Shown here one piece after another: positions 15,242 through 24,241 of a stretch of DNA of 64,000 nucleotides; positions within the stretch are counted from its first letter, which is position 1; each line of letters starts with the position of its first letter. The position numbers were made by a program, and so were the translations under genes. The DNA comes from Veronia nyctiphanis (lineage in GTDB: Bacteria > Pseudomonadota > Gammaproteobacteria > Enterobacterales > Vibrionaceae), in assembly GCF_004116385.1 (NCBI RefSeq), contig NZ_PEIB01000002.1:186001-250000 (forward strand), read 5' to 3'. The notes below the pieces were generated by a model. It was given only the letters and a program-made list of their open reading frames with translations, ran no database searches and was not told the origin of the DNA.

Positions 15242-17383
15242 ATGAATGTTTACTATAAAACCCCTCTCGCACTGATGATAGGGCTCGCTTTTACTAGCAG
15301 TCTGCATGCAGAAGATATTTATACATTTGATGAAGTTATCGTCTCTGCAACACAATCGGAGCAACAAGAAAAAAATGTTGCGGCAAGTGTTTCCCGTGTT
15401 GGTCGAGAGCAACTCGACGATGACTTGGCACAAAACTTAAATCAGGTTTTCAAATCTTTGCCGGGTGTTGCCGCTAAAGGGCAAGGTAGATTTGGCGTCA
15501 GTGGTTTTAATATCCGCGGTCGCGACGAAAATTATGTTAAGAATCTGATTGATGGCGTAGAGCTGCCTAACAGCTACAACCCTGGCGCAGATGTCATGCG
15601 CAAGTACAGCACAGCCATTGAGCCAGATTCGCTAAAGGCAGTCGAAGTCAGTAAGGGCCCTGTTTCCAGTGTCCACGGCAGCAATGCGCTGGCAGGCGCA
15701 GTGGTCTTTTCAACGTTAGACCCTGCCGATATCCTCGAGAGCGAAGAAGGTAATGATACGTCGGCAAAAGTAAAAGCGGGATATTACTCGGCAGATCAAA
15801 GCTACAAAGTCACAACATCAATAGCTAATAGAACAGGTGACGTTGAGAGCCTGTTGCAAATCACACATCGAAGTGGCCATGAAACGGAAACGCATTCTAA
15901 CGGTGCTGATATCGAAGGCACGGACCGTGGGCTTGCGGATCCATCAGAATTTGACGCCAACAATGTGCTAGCGAAATTTATCGTCCCAGTGAATGAAAAT
16001 CATACAGTGAGCTTTACAGGCGAGGCTTACGACAGACAAGCTGAGACTGAACTGTTGTCCAGAGAGGGTAAGTCTTTAGGCCCCGGCTTCACGTACTCCG
16101 ACAACCAAGGAGAAGACCAAGACTCTCGCTACCGTGCCACCATTAATCATGAGTGGACGACGGATAATGTTCTTTTTGATCAGTTAAATTGGTCTTTGAG
16201 TTATATGTTGAACGAAACCGAACACAAAACATTTGACACCTCTATTGCGCGCGGAGAAAGAATGCGCCGCAGACAGGGCAGTGACTCAGATTATCAATTT
16301 AAGGCGCGCCTCCAAAAAGATATTGAACTGGCGGGCTCAGTCCATGAAATCAGCTACGGCGTGAACTTCTTAAAGCGGGATTTTGAGTTGGACTATGATA
16401 CAACCAAATTTCCATCTGGTACCGTTACGCCTGATACTCCTCTGTTGAACGATGCGAAATCTCACGACATTAGCATCTTTGTTGAAGACAATGCTTTCCT
16501 TTTCGAAGACTCACTAGTTGTCAATGCTGGTTTACGGTATGACCGTTTCAAAGCCGATCCTGCGGATGCCCAGTATGATGTGGTAAAAAACAGCCGTGTA
16601 ACCGGACGATTGGGTGCCGTATATAACTGGACGGATCAGGTAAATTCTTTCGCCAGTGTTAGTCAAGGTTTTAAATCGCCGACAATTCAAGACCTGTATT
16701 ACACATACGCCCGAGGCGAGATTATTTTGCCTAATCCAGAGCTTAAAGCGGAGGAGAGTCTCTCATACGAAACTGGCGTTAGGGGCAGTTGGGACTCTGG
16801 AAAAGCATCCTTGAGTGTCTTTTACACTGATTACAAGAATTTCATCCAACAAGTTGAAACGGGCAGAGCGCCAGACGGCAGAAAGATTTCCACTAAGATC
16901 AACCTCAATAAGTCGAAAATTTACGGTGCTGAATTCTCAACCACACTCGGGCTTGATCAGTTGATAAGTGCACCGAAAGGAACGTTTGCGAAATTGAGCG
17001 TTGCTTACGCTAAGGGCAAAGAGGGAAGCGACAACAAGGGTATTGACTCTGTATCACCTCTGACATCAGTAGCGACACTCGGCTATGATAACGCGAGCAA
17101 CGACATCGGTGGTCGTGCTTTACTTACTGCCGTCGCGGCGAAAGAAGGCAAAGACTGGAGAGATGAAACCAACCTGAAAGCACCTGGCTTTGCGACGCTT
17201 GATCTGACTATGTATTACAAGCCAGTTGAGCCGCTGACTATCCGGGCAGGTGTCTACAATGTTCTTGATAAGCAATACTGGTATTTCCAGGACGTTGCAG
17301 GTCTTAAAGCAACAAGCAAAGGTGTCGACAGATACTCTCAGTCGGGTCGTAATTTTGGTATCGAAGTTGAATATACTTTTTAA
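15242..17383 (+). CDS. hutA: TonB-dependent outer-membrane heme receptor
   Basis: This is a 713-residue TonB-dependent receptor for heme or hemoproteins. The ATG at 15242 gives a signal peptide ending SLHAED. The TonB box follows directly (DEVIVSATQSEQQ), then the plug domain (QVFKSLPGVAAKGQGRFGVSGFNIRGRDENYVKNLIDGVELP) and a beta-barrel. The hemophore/hemoglobin-receptor signature is FKSPTIQDLYYTYARGEIILPNPELKAEES. The protein ends in the aromatic residue of VEYTF, as outer-membrane proteins do. GTGAT-T-ATCAC at 15170-15180 upstream could be a weak iron-control site. A strong terminator follows. Confidence 0.88.
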   Translation: MNVYYKTPLALMIGLAFTSSLHAEDIYTFDEVIVSATQSEQQEKNVAASVSRVGREQLDDDLAQNLNQVFKSLPGVAAKGQGRFGVSGFNIRGRDENYVKNLIDGVELPNSYNPGADVMRKYSTAIEPDSLKAVEVSKGPVSSVHGSNALAGAVVFSTLDPADILESEEGNDTSAKVKAGYYSADQSYKVTTSIANRTGDVESLLQITHRSGHETETHSNGADIEGTDRGLADPSEFDANNVLAKFIVPVNENHTVSFTGEAYDRQAETELLSREGKSLGPGFTYSDNQGEDQDSRYRATINHEWTTDNVLFDQLNWSLSYMLNETEHKTFDTSIARGERMRRRQGSDSDYQFKARLQKDIELAGSVHEISYGVNFLKRDFELDYDTTKFPSGTVTPDTPLLNDAKSHDISIFVEDNAFLFEDSLVVNAGLRYDRFKADPADAQYDVVKNSRVTGRLGAVYNWTDQVNSFASVSQGFKSPTIQDLYYTYARGEIILPNPELKAEESLSYETGVRGSWDSGKASLSVFYTDYKNFIQQVETGRAPDGRKISTKINLNKSKIYGAEFSTTLGLDQLISAPKGTFAKLSVAYAKGKEGSDNKGIDSVSPLTSVATLGYDNASNDIGGRALLTAVAAKEGKDWRDETNLKAPGFATLDLTMYYKPVEPLTIRAGVYNVLDKQYWYFQDVAGLKATSKGVDRYSQSGRNFGIEVEYTF

Positions 17384-17419
17384 TGACTATTTGACCCTAT
17401 CCCAATAAATGAAGAATAT

Positions 17420-17447
17420 AGCCTCATCCCAGTATGAGGCTTTTTTT
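17420..17447 (+). terminator. intrinsic terminator after hutA
   Basis: AGCCTCAT (17420-17427) pairs perfectly with ATGAGGCT (17434-17441), followed by seven T. It lies 36 bases after the hutA stop. Confidence 0.9.
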
Positions 17448-17531
17448 CATCTTCTAGACTGTTATAACCATAAGTTGAATTCCTTTACTCTCTGTTCCAA
17501 CCTTACATCAATACTTGTTACGGGAAGCATA

Positions 17532-17759
17532 ATGAAGATTTCGTTCAAAACAGTTATTGAATGCCCGGATTGTGGCCATAAATCTGAGGAGCTGATGGAT
17601 GTTCAGGAAGTGGTTTCTTGTTACCGCTGTCGAAGCTGTGACAGTTTACTTGTCACACCCGCTGGAGAGTGCTGTATTTATTGTGCTTTTGGCGATGAAA
17701 AATGCCCAAGCTGCCAAGTGAAATTGTCGACAGTTCCTGAGAATATAACCAAACAATAA
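17532..17759 (+). CDS. small zinc-finger protein of the GDCC type
   Basis: The 75-residue product has three cysteine clusters: CPDCGH near residue 11, CYRCRSC near 30, and GECCIYCAFGDEKCPSC near 47-62. The last resembles the GDCCxYCSYGxxxCPP motif of a small protein family often found near metal-resistance genes. I chose the ATG at 17532 because the homologous part starts there; an upstream frame begins inside the hutA terminator. Metal binding is very likely and its role is unknown. Confidence 0.65.
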   Translation: MKISFKTVIECPDCGHKSEELMDVQEVVSCYRCRSCDSLLVTPAGECCIYCAFGDEKCPSCQVKLSTVPENITKQ

Positions 17760-17956
17760 AACACATTATTTTTCTAATTTTAATATTTATATACAGACAC
17801 TTAGGTGGTTAAATCATTATTGTATTATAAATAAAACACGTCAAAATACTGTAGACAATTTTATTTGTCGTCTTGAAAATAAAACATATTCGACACCTGC
17901 TAATTACTTACACTCCACTCATGCCTCAATCAAATGAATATTTAGGGGGAGAGAGG

Positions 17957-18175
17957 ATGGGATTACACGAGTGGTTCTGCAAAACTTGTCGAGCAGATAC
18001 AGGACATGAAGTAAGAGAACAAAATCATTATGATCCGAAAACGTTGGCGTTAACTGTCGCGCCAGTCGGGGTCAGTGAAGATCATACTGAATGTACTTGT
18101 ACCACCTGTGGAACTGTGTCCTGGGTCGACCCTGTTGATATTTTTCAACTTTATGAGCATGATTTCGGCGACTAA
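17957..18175 (+). CDS. small CxxC zinc-ribbon protein
   Basis: The 72-residue product has two cysteine pairs, FCKTCRADT and CTCTTCGTVSW, that would form one zinc ribbon. It has an acidic tail (YEHDFGD). The ATG follows GGGGGAGAGAGG, a strong ribosome binding site, so it is a real gene. It might bind RNA or protein; I do not recognise the family. It has its own 200-base AT-rich upstream region. Confidence 0.65.
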   Translation: MGLHEWFCKTCRADTGHEVREQNHYDPKTLALTVAPVGVSEDHTECTCTTCGTVSWVDPVDIFQLYEHDFGD

Positions 18176-18244
18176 AAGAAGTGCATTTCAATTTATATTC
18201 GAAGATTGCAGTTCGCTACTACTTATCTTTTATACACATCATAT

Positions 18245-18281
18245 AATTCCCGAAGACCTGCATAGATTGTCTCCGGGAATT
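18245..18281 (+). terminator. inverted repeat after the zinc-ribbon gene
   Basis: AATTCCCG (18245-18252) pairs with CGGGAATT (18274-18281), and inside it AGAC pairs with GTCT. No T-run follows, so termination strength is uncertain. Confidence 0.4.
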
Positions 18282-18342
18282 CGCTGTTTATGGGTGCCTA
18301 CAAATTTTTGAGTAGAGCTTTCTCCAAATAAGAGCGTTCAAC

Positions 18343-18759
18343 ATGCAGATCGAAACTATTCACCCAGAGCAGTTCAATGATGTCATCCGGCTTTGGGAAA
18401 CAACGGTCAGGGCCTGCTACGAGTATTATTCAGAGCAACACATCGAGGATATTAAACAACGTGTCGTAACAAGGCAGTTGGACAATCTAACATTACGCGC
18501 GGTGCATAACCTCGAGGGTGAAATGGTCGGCTTTATCGGCACACGTAACAGCAAGATAGCGATGCTTTTTATTCACCCGGAAAGTCAGCGACAGGGGTTT
18601 GGCCGCGCCTTGGTGAGATATGCTGTCGAGCTTCTTCATTGCGATCATCTTGAAGTCGATTACCGCAACATCAATGCCATTGTTTTTTATCGTCGGTTGG
18701 GGTTCACGATCTTGAAAAGCGGTGACAACACGCCACCTCTAGTCGTTATGCAAAAATAG
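18343..18759 (+). CDS. GNAT-family N-acetyltransferase, YjaB-like
   Basis: This 138-residue protein has the GNAT fold, with the acetyl-CoA motif HPESQRQGFGRALVRYAV (Q/RxxGxG/A) near residues 78-95 and the C-terminal DYRNINAIVFYRRLGFTI. Overall it resembles E. coli YjaB. Its substrate is unknown. Its last codons and the following gap contain an 11-base inverted repeat (ACGCCACCTCT at 18730-18740, AGAGGTGGCGT at 18774-18784) that could fold as a terminator between this gene and convergent pxpC. Confidence 0.8.
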   Translation: MQIETIHPEQFNDVIRLWETTVRACYEYYSEQHIEDIKQRVVTRQLDNLTLRAVHNLEGEMVGFIGTRNSKIAMLFIHPESQRQGFGRALVRYAVELLHCDHLEVDYRNINAIVFYRRLGFTILKSGDNTPPLVVMQK

Positions 18760-18789
18760 TACTGAGTGTGCTAAGAGGTGGCGTAATAA

Positions 18790-19713
18790 CTAACAGCCGA
18801 AAATCATGCGATTAAACAGACGCCTTTCTATCTCAGCTTCACTGATGTCCATTGGATAAAACCCTACGGAGTCTCCCGGCATTCTTTGCGCCAACTTGCC
18901 AGCACCAAGAGCGCTCAGACAGCCAATTTTGGGGTAACCGCCAATGGTTTGCCTGTCTTTCATTAACACTATCGGCTGACCATCATCAGGAACTTGGATC
19001 GCGCCATAGGCGATGCCCTCAGACGTAATCCCGGTCAGCGAGCTTTTTACCGAAGGGCCTTCGAGCCGATACCCCATGCGATCAATATTATTGCTGACCG
19101 TATATTGAGAATGAAAAAAACGCGCTTTCGTTGCCTCACAAAACGAAGTATGTTGATAACCGAGGATCACGCCAAGCGATAATGCGGATTGATAGTCAGG
19201 GATCGCCCAGCTCGGTACCCGAGTGTCATTGACCACACGGTTTGAACTCACTTCAAGTTTGTCACCTGCTTTTAGCTTTTCACCATTCTTGCTCAAACCT
19301 CCCAGTTGCTCGCGGGAAACCGTTGAACAACTGCCGAGCTGAGGCTCAACATCAAAACCATCGGCGACGGCCAGATAAGCGCGGAGGCCAGAGCGGGGGC
19401 TTTGAAATTCAAGTTGATCTCCGGGCTTGAGCTGATAGGTGCACCAAGGGGCGATCACGCGGTCATTTAAGCGTGCGTTGAGATCAGCCCCCGTCAGTGC
19501 TACCGACACTGGCTGATGGGCTTCCAAAACACATTGACCAAAGGTTATTTCTATTTGTGCCGCATCGGGTGAATTTCCAAGAATGCGATTTGCCCAAAAG
19601 AAGGCATGCTCGTCCATTGGACCGCCATGGGTGATGCCCAGATGCTGGTAACCAAATCTACCGCTGTCTTGAAGTAGACTCAATACGCCGGGATTAAGAA
19701 CCTTAAACGCCAC
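18790..19713 (-). CDS. pxpC: 5-oxoprolinase subunit C
   Basis: PxpC (KipA type) works with PxpA and PxpB to open 5-oxoproline to glutamate at the cost of ATP in the cytoplasm. The 307-residue protein shows the family opening VLNPGVLSLLQDSGRFGYQHLGITHGGPMDEHAFFWANRILGN and the later NNIDRMGYRLEGP and DRQTIGGYPKIG motifs. Its start overlaps the 3' end of pxpB by 11 bases. It ends the operon. Confidence 0.93.
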   Translation of the reverse strand: MAFKVLNPGVLSLLQDSGRFGYQHLGITHGGPMDEHAFFWANRILGNSPDAAQIEITFGQCVLEAHQPVSVALTGADLNARLNDRVIAPWCTYQLKPGDQLEFQSPRSGLRAYLAVADGFDVEPQLGSCSTVSREQLGGLSKNGEKLKAGDKLEVSSNRVVNDTRVPSWAIPDYQSALSLGVILGYQHTSFCEATKARFFHSQYTVSNNIDRMGYRLEGPSVKSSLTGITSEGIAYGAIQVPDDGQPIVLMKDRQTIGGYPKIGCLSALGAGKLAQRMPGDSVGFYPMDISEAEIERRLFNRMIFGC

Positions 19714-20395
19714 CGAGATCTCCCCCTAAACTGAGGTAGGTATCCTTGTCGATAGCAACGAAACGGACACTGTCGCCCACGCTGACTTTTGCCAGTGTTT
19801 CGCTTTCCCAATCCAACACTGAGATTGGTGTGCGACCGATTATCTGCCATCCTCCCGGTGTTTCAGAAGGATAAATCGCGGTTTGATCATCCGCTAACCC
19901 GACACTCCCAGCTGGCACTTTTAAACGTGGCGTGGACTTTCTTGGGATTTGGATAGATTCACATAAGCTTCCCAGATAAGAAAAGCCGGGACTAAACCCC
20001 ATGGCATAAACGCGGTATGACTTGCCCATGTGAGCATCAATAACCTCACTCCGGCTTAGCGAACTGTGTTGGATAATGTCGTTCATATCCAGGGCAACCT
20101 CATCACCGTAGTAGACCGGAATTTCAATTTCGGATGATGATGCCGACACTTTAGGCATGTTTTCATTGTCGCTGAGGATATGTTTAATCTGGCTGATGAT
20201 TTGAAATCTGTCTGTATGCTGGAGATCAAAGTAAACCAAGATACTGTTGTAAGAGGGCACCAAATCTATCAGCTGCTCCCCGAGTTTTTCCCTAAGTGCT
20301 CTTGATGAGTGAAGCACTTGCTCGGCAATGGTTTCGCTGACTCCCTCTCCGAGATAGACAATACATGACTGCTCATTGAGCATTTCAACCTGCAT
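19703..20395 (-). CDS. pxpB: 5-oxoprolinase subunit B
   Basis: PxpB (KipI type) is the partner of PxpC. I chose the ATG at 20395 because GGAGG stands four bases upstream of it and the family homology starts there (MQVEMLNEQSCIVYLGEGVSE); the frame opens further upstream inside pxpA. The conserved core is VPSYNSILVYFD and IPVYYGDEVALDMNDI, then YAMGFSPGFSYLGSL and PRKSTPRLKVPAGSVGLADDQTAIYP. The gene overlaps the end of pxpA by 11 bases. Confidence 0.93.
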   Translation of the reverse strand: MQVEMLNEQSCIVYLGEGVSETIAEQVLHSSRALREKLGEQLIDLVPSYNSILVYFDLQHTDRFQIISQIKHILSDNENMPKVSASSSEIEIPVYYGDEVALDMNDIIQHSSLSRSEVIDAHMGKSYRVYAMGFSPGFSYLGSLCESIQIPRKSTPRLKVPAGSVGLADDQTAIYPSETPGGWQIIGRTPISVLDWESETLAKVSVGDSVRFVAIDKDTYLSLGGDLGGV

Positions 20396-21116
20396 GTGGC
20401 CTCCGTATAGACGATGCGACATCCAGCGCATGTTGCCCATCACCGTGGATACACACAGTATCCGCGCTTAGATGAAAGGTGTGACCCGATGTTGTGGTGA
20501 CGGTACCATACTCGGTGATTTGTTGAAGCTGCGAAATGATTTGTTCACTATTGCTATGAACGGCGCTGGGGATCGCTCGGTTTACCAGAAAACCCTTGTC
20601 GTCGTATGCGCGATCGCTGAACGCTTCGAACATCAGTTTGACGCCATGTTGTTGTGCCAGATGTTCAACGCCTTTTCGTTCAGTGATCGCCATTACTACG
20701 AGAGGACATTCAGGTGCCATAGCAGCGACGGCCCTAATAACAGTTTCTAGCACCTCGTAGTTTTTCATCATGGTATTGTAAAGGGCACCGTGGGGTTTAA
20801 CGTATTCGACGTCAACATTTTGCTGGCGACAAATCCCCTGAAGTGCCCCGATTTGATAGCCCATCCACGAAAAAAGCTCCTGTTCCGTGCAGTCCACATT
20901 TCTGCGGCCAAATCCGAGAAGGTCCGGATAGCCGGGGTGTGCGCCAATGGTCACGTTGTTGTCTTTTGCTAACGCAACTGTATTTGCCATTGTGACCGGA
21001 TCTGATGCATGGAACCCACAGGCAATACTGGCCATGTCTATAAAAGGCATGACAGTCTCGTCCTGACCTTTGGCCCAACAGCCAAAGCTCTCTCCCATAT
21101 CACAGTTAATTTTCAT
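20385..21116 (-). CDS. pxpA: 5-oxoprolinase subunit A
   Basis: PxpA (LamB/YcsF family) is the third 5-oxoprolinase subunit. It opens with KINCDMGESFGCWAKGQDETVMPFIDMASIACGFHASDP, the family hallmark, and continues IGAHPGYPDLLGFGRR and YVKPHGALYN. It is 243 residues, the normal length. It follows the TRAP transporter genes by 27 bases, which argues that the transporter brings in 5-oxoproline. Confidence 0.95.
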   Translation of the reverse strand: MKINCDMGESFGCWAKGQDETVMPFIDMASIACGFHASDPVTMANTVALAKDNNVTIGAHPGYPDLLGFGRRNVDCTEQELFSWMGYQIGALQGICRQQNVDVEYVKPHGALYNTMMKNYEVLETVIRAVAAMAPECPLVVMAITERKGVEHLAQQHGVKLMFEAFSDRAYDDKGFLVNRAIPSAVHSNSEQIISQLQQITEYGTVTTTSGHTFHLSADTVCIHGDGQHALDVASSIRRPHAG

Positions 21117-21143
21117 TGAATTCTCCGTAGAGGTTTTCGCGCT

Positions 21144-22451
21144 CTAGCGTTGGCTCATATTGGCAGGTAAGTAAGTCACAATCTCGGGAAAGACAGTGAT
21201 CAAAATAAGCCCAATCAGAATCAGCATGAAAAAGGGCAATGCTGCCTTTGCAACATAAAGAATGTTCTTGCCTGTCAGAGCCTGAATAACAAACAGGTTA
21301 AAGCCAACAGGCGGTGTGATTTGTGACAGTTCGACCACCAGCACGATGAAGATCCCGAACCAGAGTAGGTCAATCCCCGCCTGTTGGACCATTGGTAAGA
21401 CAACGGCAACCGTTAACACAACTACGGAGATACCATCGAGAAAGCAACCTAGTACGACGAACAAAATAGTCAGGTAAAACAGCAGTTCGAGCGGAGAGAG
21501 CGTCAGCGAGGCGATCCACTCGGCCAGTTCGCGGGGAATACCGAGAAAACCCATCGCCAGCGTCAGAAAATGCGCACCAACGAGGATAAACCCAATCATG
21601 CATGCGCTTTTTACGGCACCTAGAAGGCTGTCGAGGAAGCCTGAGAATGTTAGTGTGCCAGTCATCCACGCAAGCACCATTGCACCAAACACCCCTAGTG
21701 CTGCAGCTTCTGTTGGCGTTGTAAGCCCGCCATAAATAGAGCCGAGAACAAAGAGAATCAAACTGACAATAGGTAATAGCTTACGCAAAGCTTTAAAACG
21801 TTCAGGCCAGCTGACATCGTGCTCTGAATGAGTGGGAAGTTTGTCTTTGTTGAGCAGTGCCCAAAGTGCGGTGTACCCGAGAAAAAGCCCCATCAGCATC
21901 AGCCCCGGCAATGCCCCAGCGATAAACAGCCGACCAATAGAAACCTCGGCCGCGACGCCATATACAATAAGAATAATCGATGGCGGGATCAGGAGACCGA
22001 GTGTCCCAGAACCCGCTAAGGTACCGACGGCCATTTCTTCGCTATAGCCCTGCTTTTTCAACTCTGGCAACGTCATTCTACCAATGGTGGCTGCTGTTGC
22101 GGCTGACGAGCCGGATACCGCAGCAAAAATACCGCAGCTGAGTACGTTTACATGGAGTAACTTGCCTGGAAAACTGCTTAGCCAAGGTGCGAGCCCTTTG
22201 AAGAGATCTTCAGAAAGTCGGGTTCGAAATAAGAGTTCACCCATCCAGATAAACATAGGCAGGGCGGTCAGTGACCAGCTGGTGCTGGCCCCCCAACTCG
22301 ACGAGGCAAAAAGAAGTCCAATCTGCTCATTACCTGTCAGGTAAAGACCAAGCACACCAACGCCAACCAAGGCTAATGACACCCAAATGCCCGCGGCGAG
22401 AAACAGCAACATGCTGATGGCAAGGATGAAAGATACCAGTGTCATTTCCAT
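21144..22451 (-). CDS. dctM: TRAP transporter large permease, DctM type
   Basis: This 435-residue inner-membrane protein has about twelve hydrophobic segments. It shows the DctM signatures GTLGLLIPPSIILIVYGVAAEVSIGRLFIAGALPGL and TEAAALGVFGAMVLAW. It moves the substrate using a sodium gradient. GGAG stands eight bases before the ATG at 22451. It sits between the small permease gene and pxpA. Confidence 0.92.
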   Translation of the reverse strand: MEMTLVSFILAISMLLFLAAGIWVSLALVGVGVLGLYLTGNEQIGLLFASSSWGASTSWSLTALPMFIWMGELLFRTRLSEDLFKGLAPWLSSFPGKLLHVNVLSCGIFAAVSGSSAATAATIGRMTLPELKKQGYSEEMAVGTLAGSGTLGLLIPPSIILIVYGVAAEVSIGRLFIAGALPGLMLMGLFLGYTALWALLNKDKLPTHSEHDVSWPERFKALRKLLPIVSLILFVLGSIYGGLTTPTEAAALGVFGAMVLAWMTGTLTFSGFLDSLLGAVKSACMIGFILVGAHFLTLAMGFLGIPRELAEWIASLTLSPLELLFYLTILFVVLGCFLDGISVVVLTVAVVLPMVQQAGIDLLWFGIFIVLVVELSQITPPVGFNLFVIQALTGKNILYVAKAALPFFMLILIGLILITVFPEIVTYLPANMSQR

Positions 22452-22515
22452 ATGAGTGGCTCCGTGATAACTGCTTTAGAACGCATGACGTGTTGTGGTA
22501 TGGATTCGGTCCGCA

Positions 22516-23088
22516 TTATTGTTCACCTTTGCTGGGCTCTGTGGCCGAATCTTGCGGCTGACTCAATGTCATTTCTTCCTGTTCAACTTTTTTGTAATGA
22601 GGTGTTTTGCCTTGAATCGCTTCAATCAAGCTGTCTAATACGGCGAGTGTGAAAGCAATCATGCCAACGGCAAGCGGCACCTGAGGGATCCACAAAGGAA
22701 TAGGAATATAACCGTGGGTGACTTCCTCAAAGTCATAAGACTCCCACACCATATATGTGCAGTAGTAACTGGTAAAAGTCAGCAGGATAAAGGCCATAGC
22801 CAGTACGATAACTTCAAGAGGCGTTTGTAAAGTCTCGGGCAATCTCTGAATCAGTAAGTTAACCCTGATATGACCACCTTCGCGAAAGGTATAGGCAAGC
22901 CCGAAAAATGTGGAGGCGGCGAGGGCATAGCCCGAAAAATCCTCTGCCGACGGCACGATAAAACCAAACAGGCGGCCAATAATTTGCGCGAGGATCAATA
23001 GCATGATCACTATGATACAAAAGCCTGACAGGTAGCCCGACAGCAAATAAATCGTATCTTTACGGGACATATTTCTGGAACTCTCCAT
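22516..23088 (-). CDS. dctQ: TRAP transporter small permease, DctQ type
   Basis: This 190-residue protein has four hydrophobic segments and the DctQ signature FSGYALAASTFFGLAYTFREGGHIRVNLLIQRLP. It pairs with the large permease. The C-terminal tail is charged and cytoplasmic. The gap to dctM is about 65 bases and to the binding-protein gene about 85 bases. Confidence 0.9.
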   Translation of the reverse strand: MESSRNMSRKDTIYLLSGYLSGFCIIVIMLLILAQIIGRLFGFIVPSAEDFSGYALAASTFFGLAYTFREGGHIRVNLLIQRLPETLQTPLEVIVLAMAFILLTFTSYYCTYMVWESYDFEEVTHGYIPIPLWIPQVPLAVGMIAFTLAVLDSLIEAIQGKTPHYKKVEQEEMTLSQPQDSATEPSKGEQ

Positions 23089-23174
23089 GTCCGTGTCTCT
23101 CCACGAATAAGATTTTCCGTGACAATGATTAATCTAGAACCTGAGGGGCCCGAAGGCCCGCTCACTTCAACTAT

Positions 23175-24155
23175 TTACTGATTACGGTAGTTCGTCAGCA
23201 CTGGCTTGAGTGATTGTGGTGACTCTTGTTCCCACTCCTGCGTCATGGTGACACCAATGGCTTGCAATTCGTTCAGTAGTGTGGATGATGGCTTAGCAAT
23301 CTCAATACCGTTGTCAGCCAGCGTTTTGGTGTCTTTGGCCTCCTGATCTTTTACTTTTGTCCAACCTTTCTGCTCAGCACTTGCCGCGGCATCAAGAATG
23401 ACTTGCTGTGTTGCTTTGGGTAGGCGCTTAAATGCGCGTTTGTTAACCACAACAAAATTCTTAGGGATCCATGCCTTCACCTCAGTAAAGTGGCTGAGGT
23501 AATCCCATGCCTGACCATTCGCGCCTGTTGAGGGTGAGGTGATCATGGCATCGATAATGCCCGTGCTGAACGCCTGAGGGATATCGGGTACCTGAACCGT
23601 GGTGGGGGTGGTATTCATTAGGTCAGCCAACCTAGATGTGGAGGGGCTATAAGCGCGCATCTTGGTGCCCTCGATGTCGCTCAGAGAGTTCACGGGCTTT
23701 TTGGTATATAAGCTCTGTGCAGGCCAAGGTACGGCATAGAGCAGGATCAGACCTTCTTTACTGAGCTGCTTTTCAACTTCAGGTTTTGCCGCTGTCCAGA
23801 GTTTCTGGGCTTGTTCATAGTCCGTTGCCAGAAACGGAATGTTGTCGTGCTTAAAGATGGGATGGGTATTGCCCATGATGCCGATAAATACTTCGCCAAT
23901 CTGAACCTGACCTGTTCTCACCGCACGGGGAATCTCGGGGTGCTTCATCAGCGACGCGCCTGAATGCACCTTGATATCCAGCTCACCTTTACTGTCTGCT
24001 TTAATTTGTTTGGCAAATTCGTGAGCAATTTGCGTTGGTAGATTGCTGTCACCATAAGGCGTTGGCATGTGCCACTGCGCCGCGAGTGTAGCAGATGCAG
24101 TGAGGCTACTCACCAACAAAGCAATGCCGGAGACGGTTCTATTGATCAGCTTCAT
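23175..24155 (-). CDS. dctP: TRAP transporter substrate-binding protein, DctP type
   Basis: This 326-residue periplasmic protein has a Sec signal peptide ending TLAAQW and the DctP fold. Recognisable parts are NLPTQIAHEFAKQIKADSKGELDIKVHSGASLMKHPEIPRAVRTGQVQIGEVF, IEGTKMRAYSPSTSRLADLMNTTPTTVQVPDIPQAFSTGIIDAMI and FVVVNKRAFKRLP. The conserved arginine in MRAY would hold the substrate carboxylate. From the operon, the ligand is predicted to be 5-oxoproline. Confidence 0.92.
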   Translation of the reverse strand: MKLINRTVSGIALLVSSLTASATLAAQWHMPTPYGDSNLPTQIAHEFAKQIKADSKGELDIKVHSGASLMKHPEIPRAVRTGQVQIGEVFIGIMGNTHPIFKHDNIPFLATDYEQAQKLWTAAKPEVEKQLSKEGLILLYAVPWPAQSLYTKKPVNSLSDIEGTKMRAYSPSTSRLADLMNTTPTTVQVPDIPQAFSTGIIDAMITSPSTGANGQAWDYLSHFTEVKAWIPKNFVVVNKRAFKRLPKATQQVILDAAASAEQKGWTKVKDQEAKDTKTLADNGIEIAKPSSTLLNELQAIGVTMTQEWEQESPQSLKPVLTNYRNQ

Positions 24156-24241
24156 TTTGTTCTCTCCATTGTGTTTTCATTTTCACCACAGGGACATAGG
24201 TCAGACATTGCGGTCTCGTATCAGCCGCGACTGTCATTGCG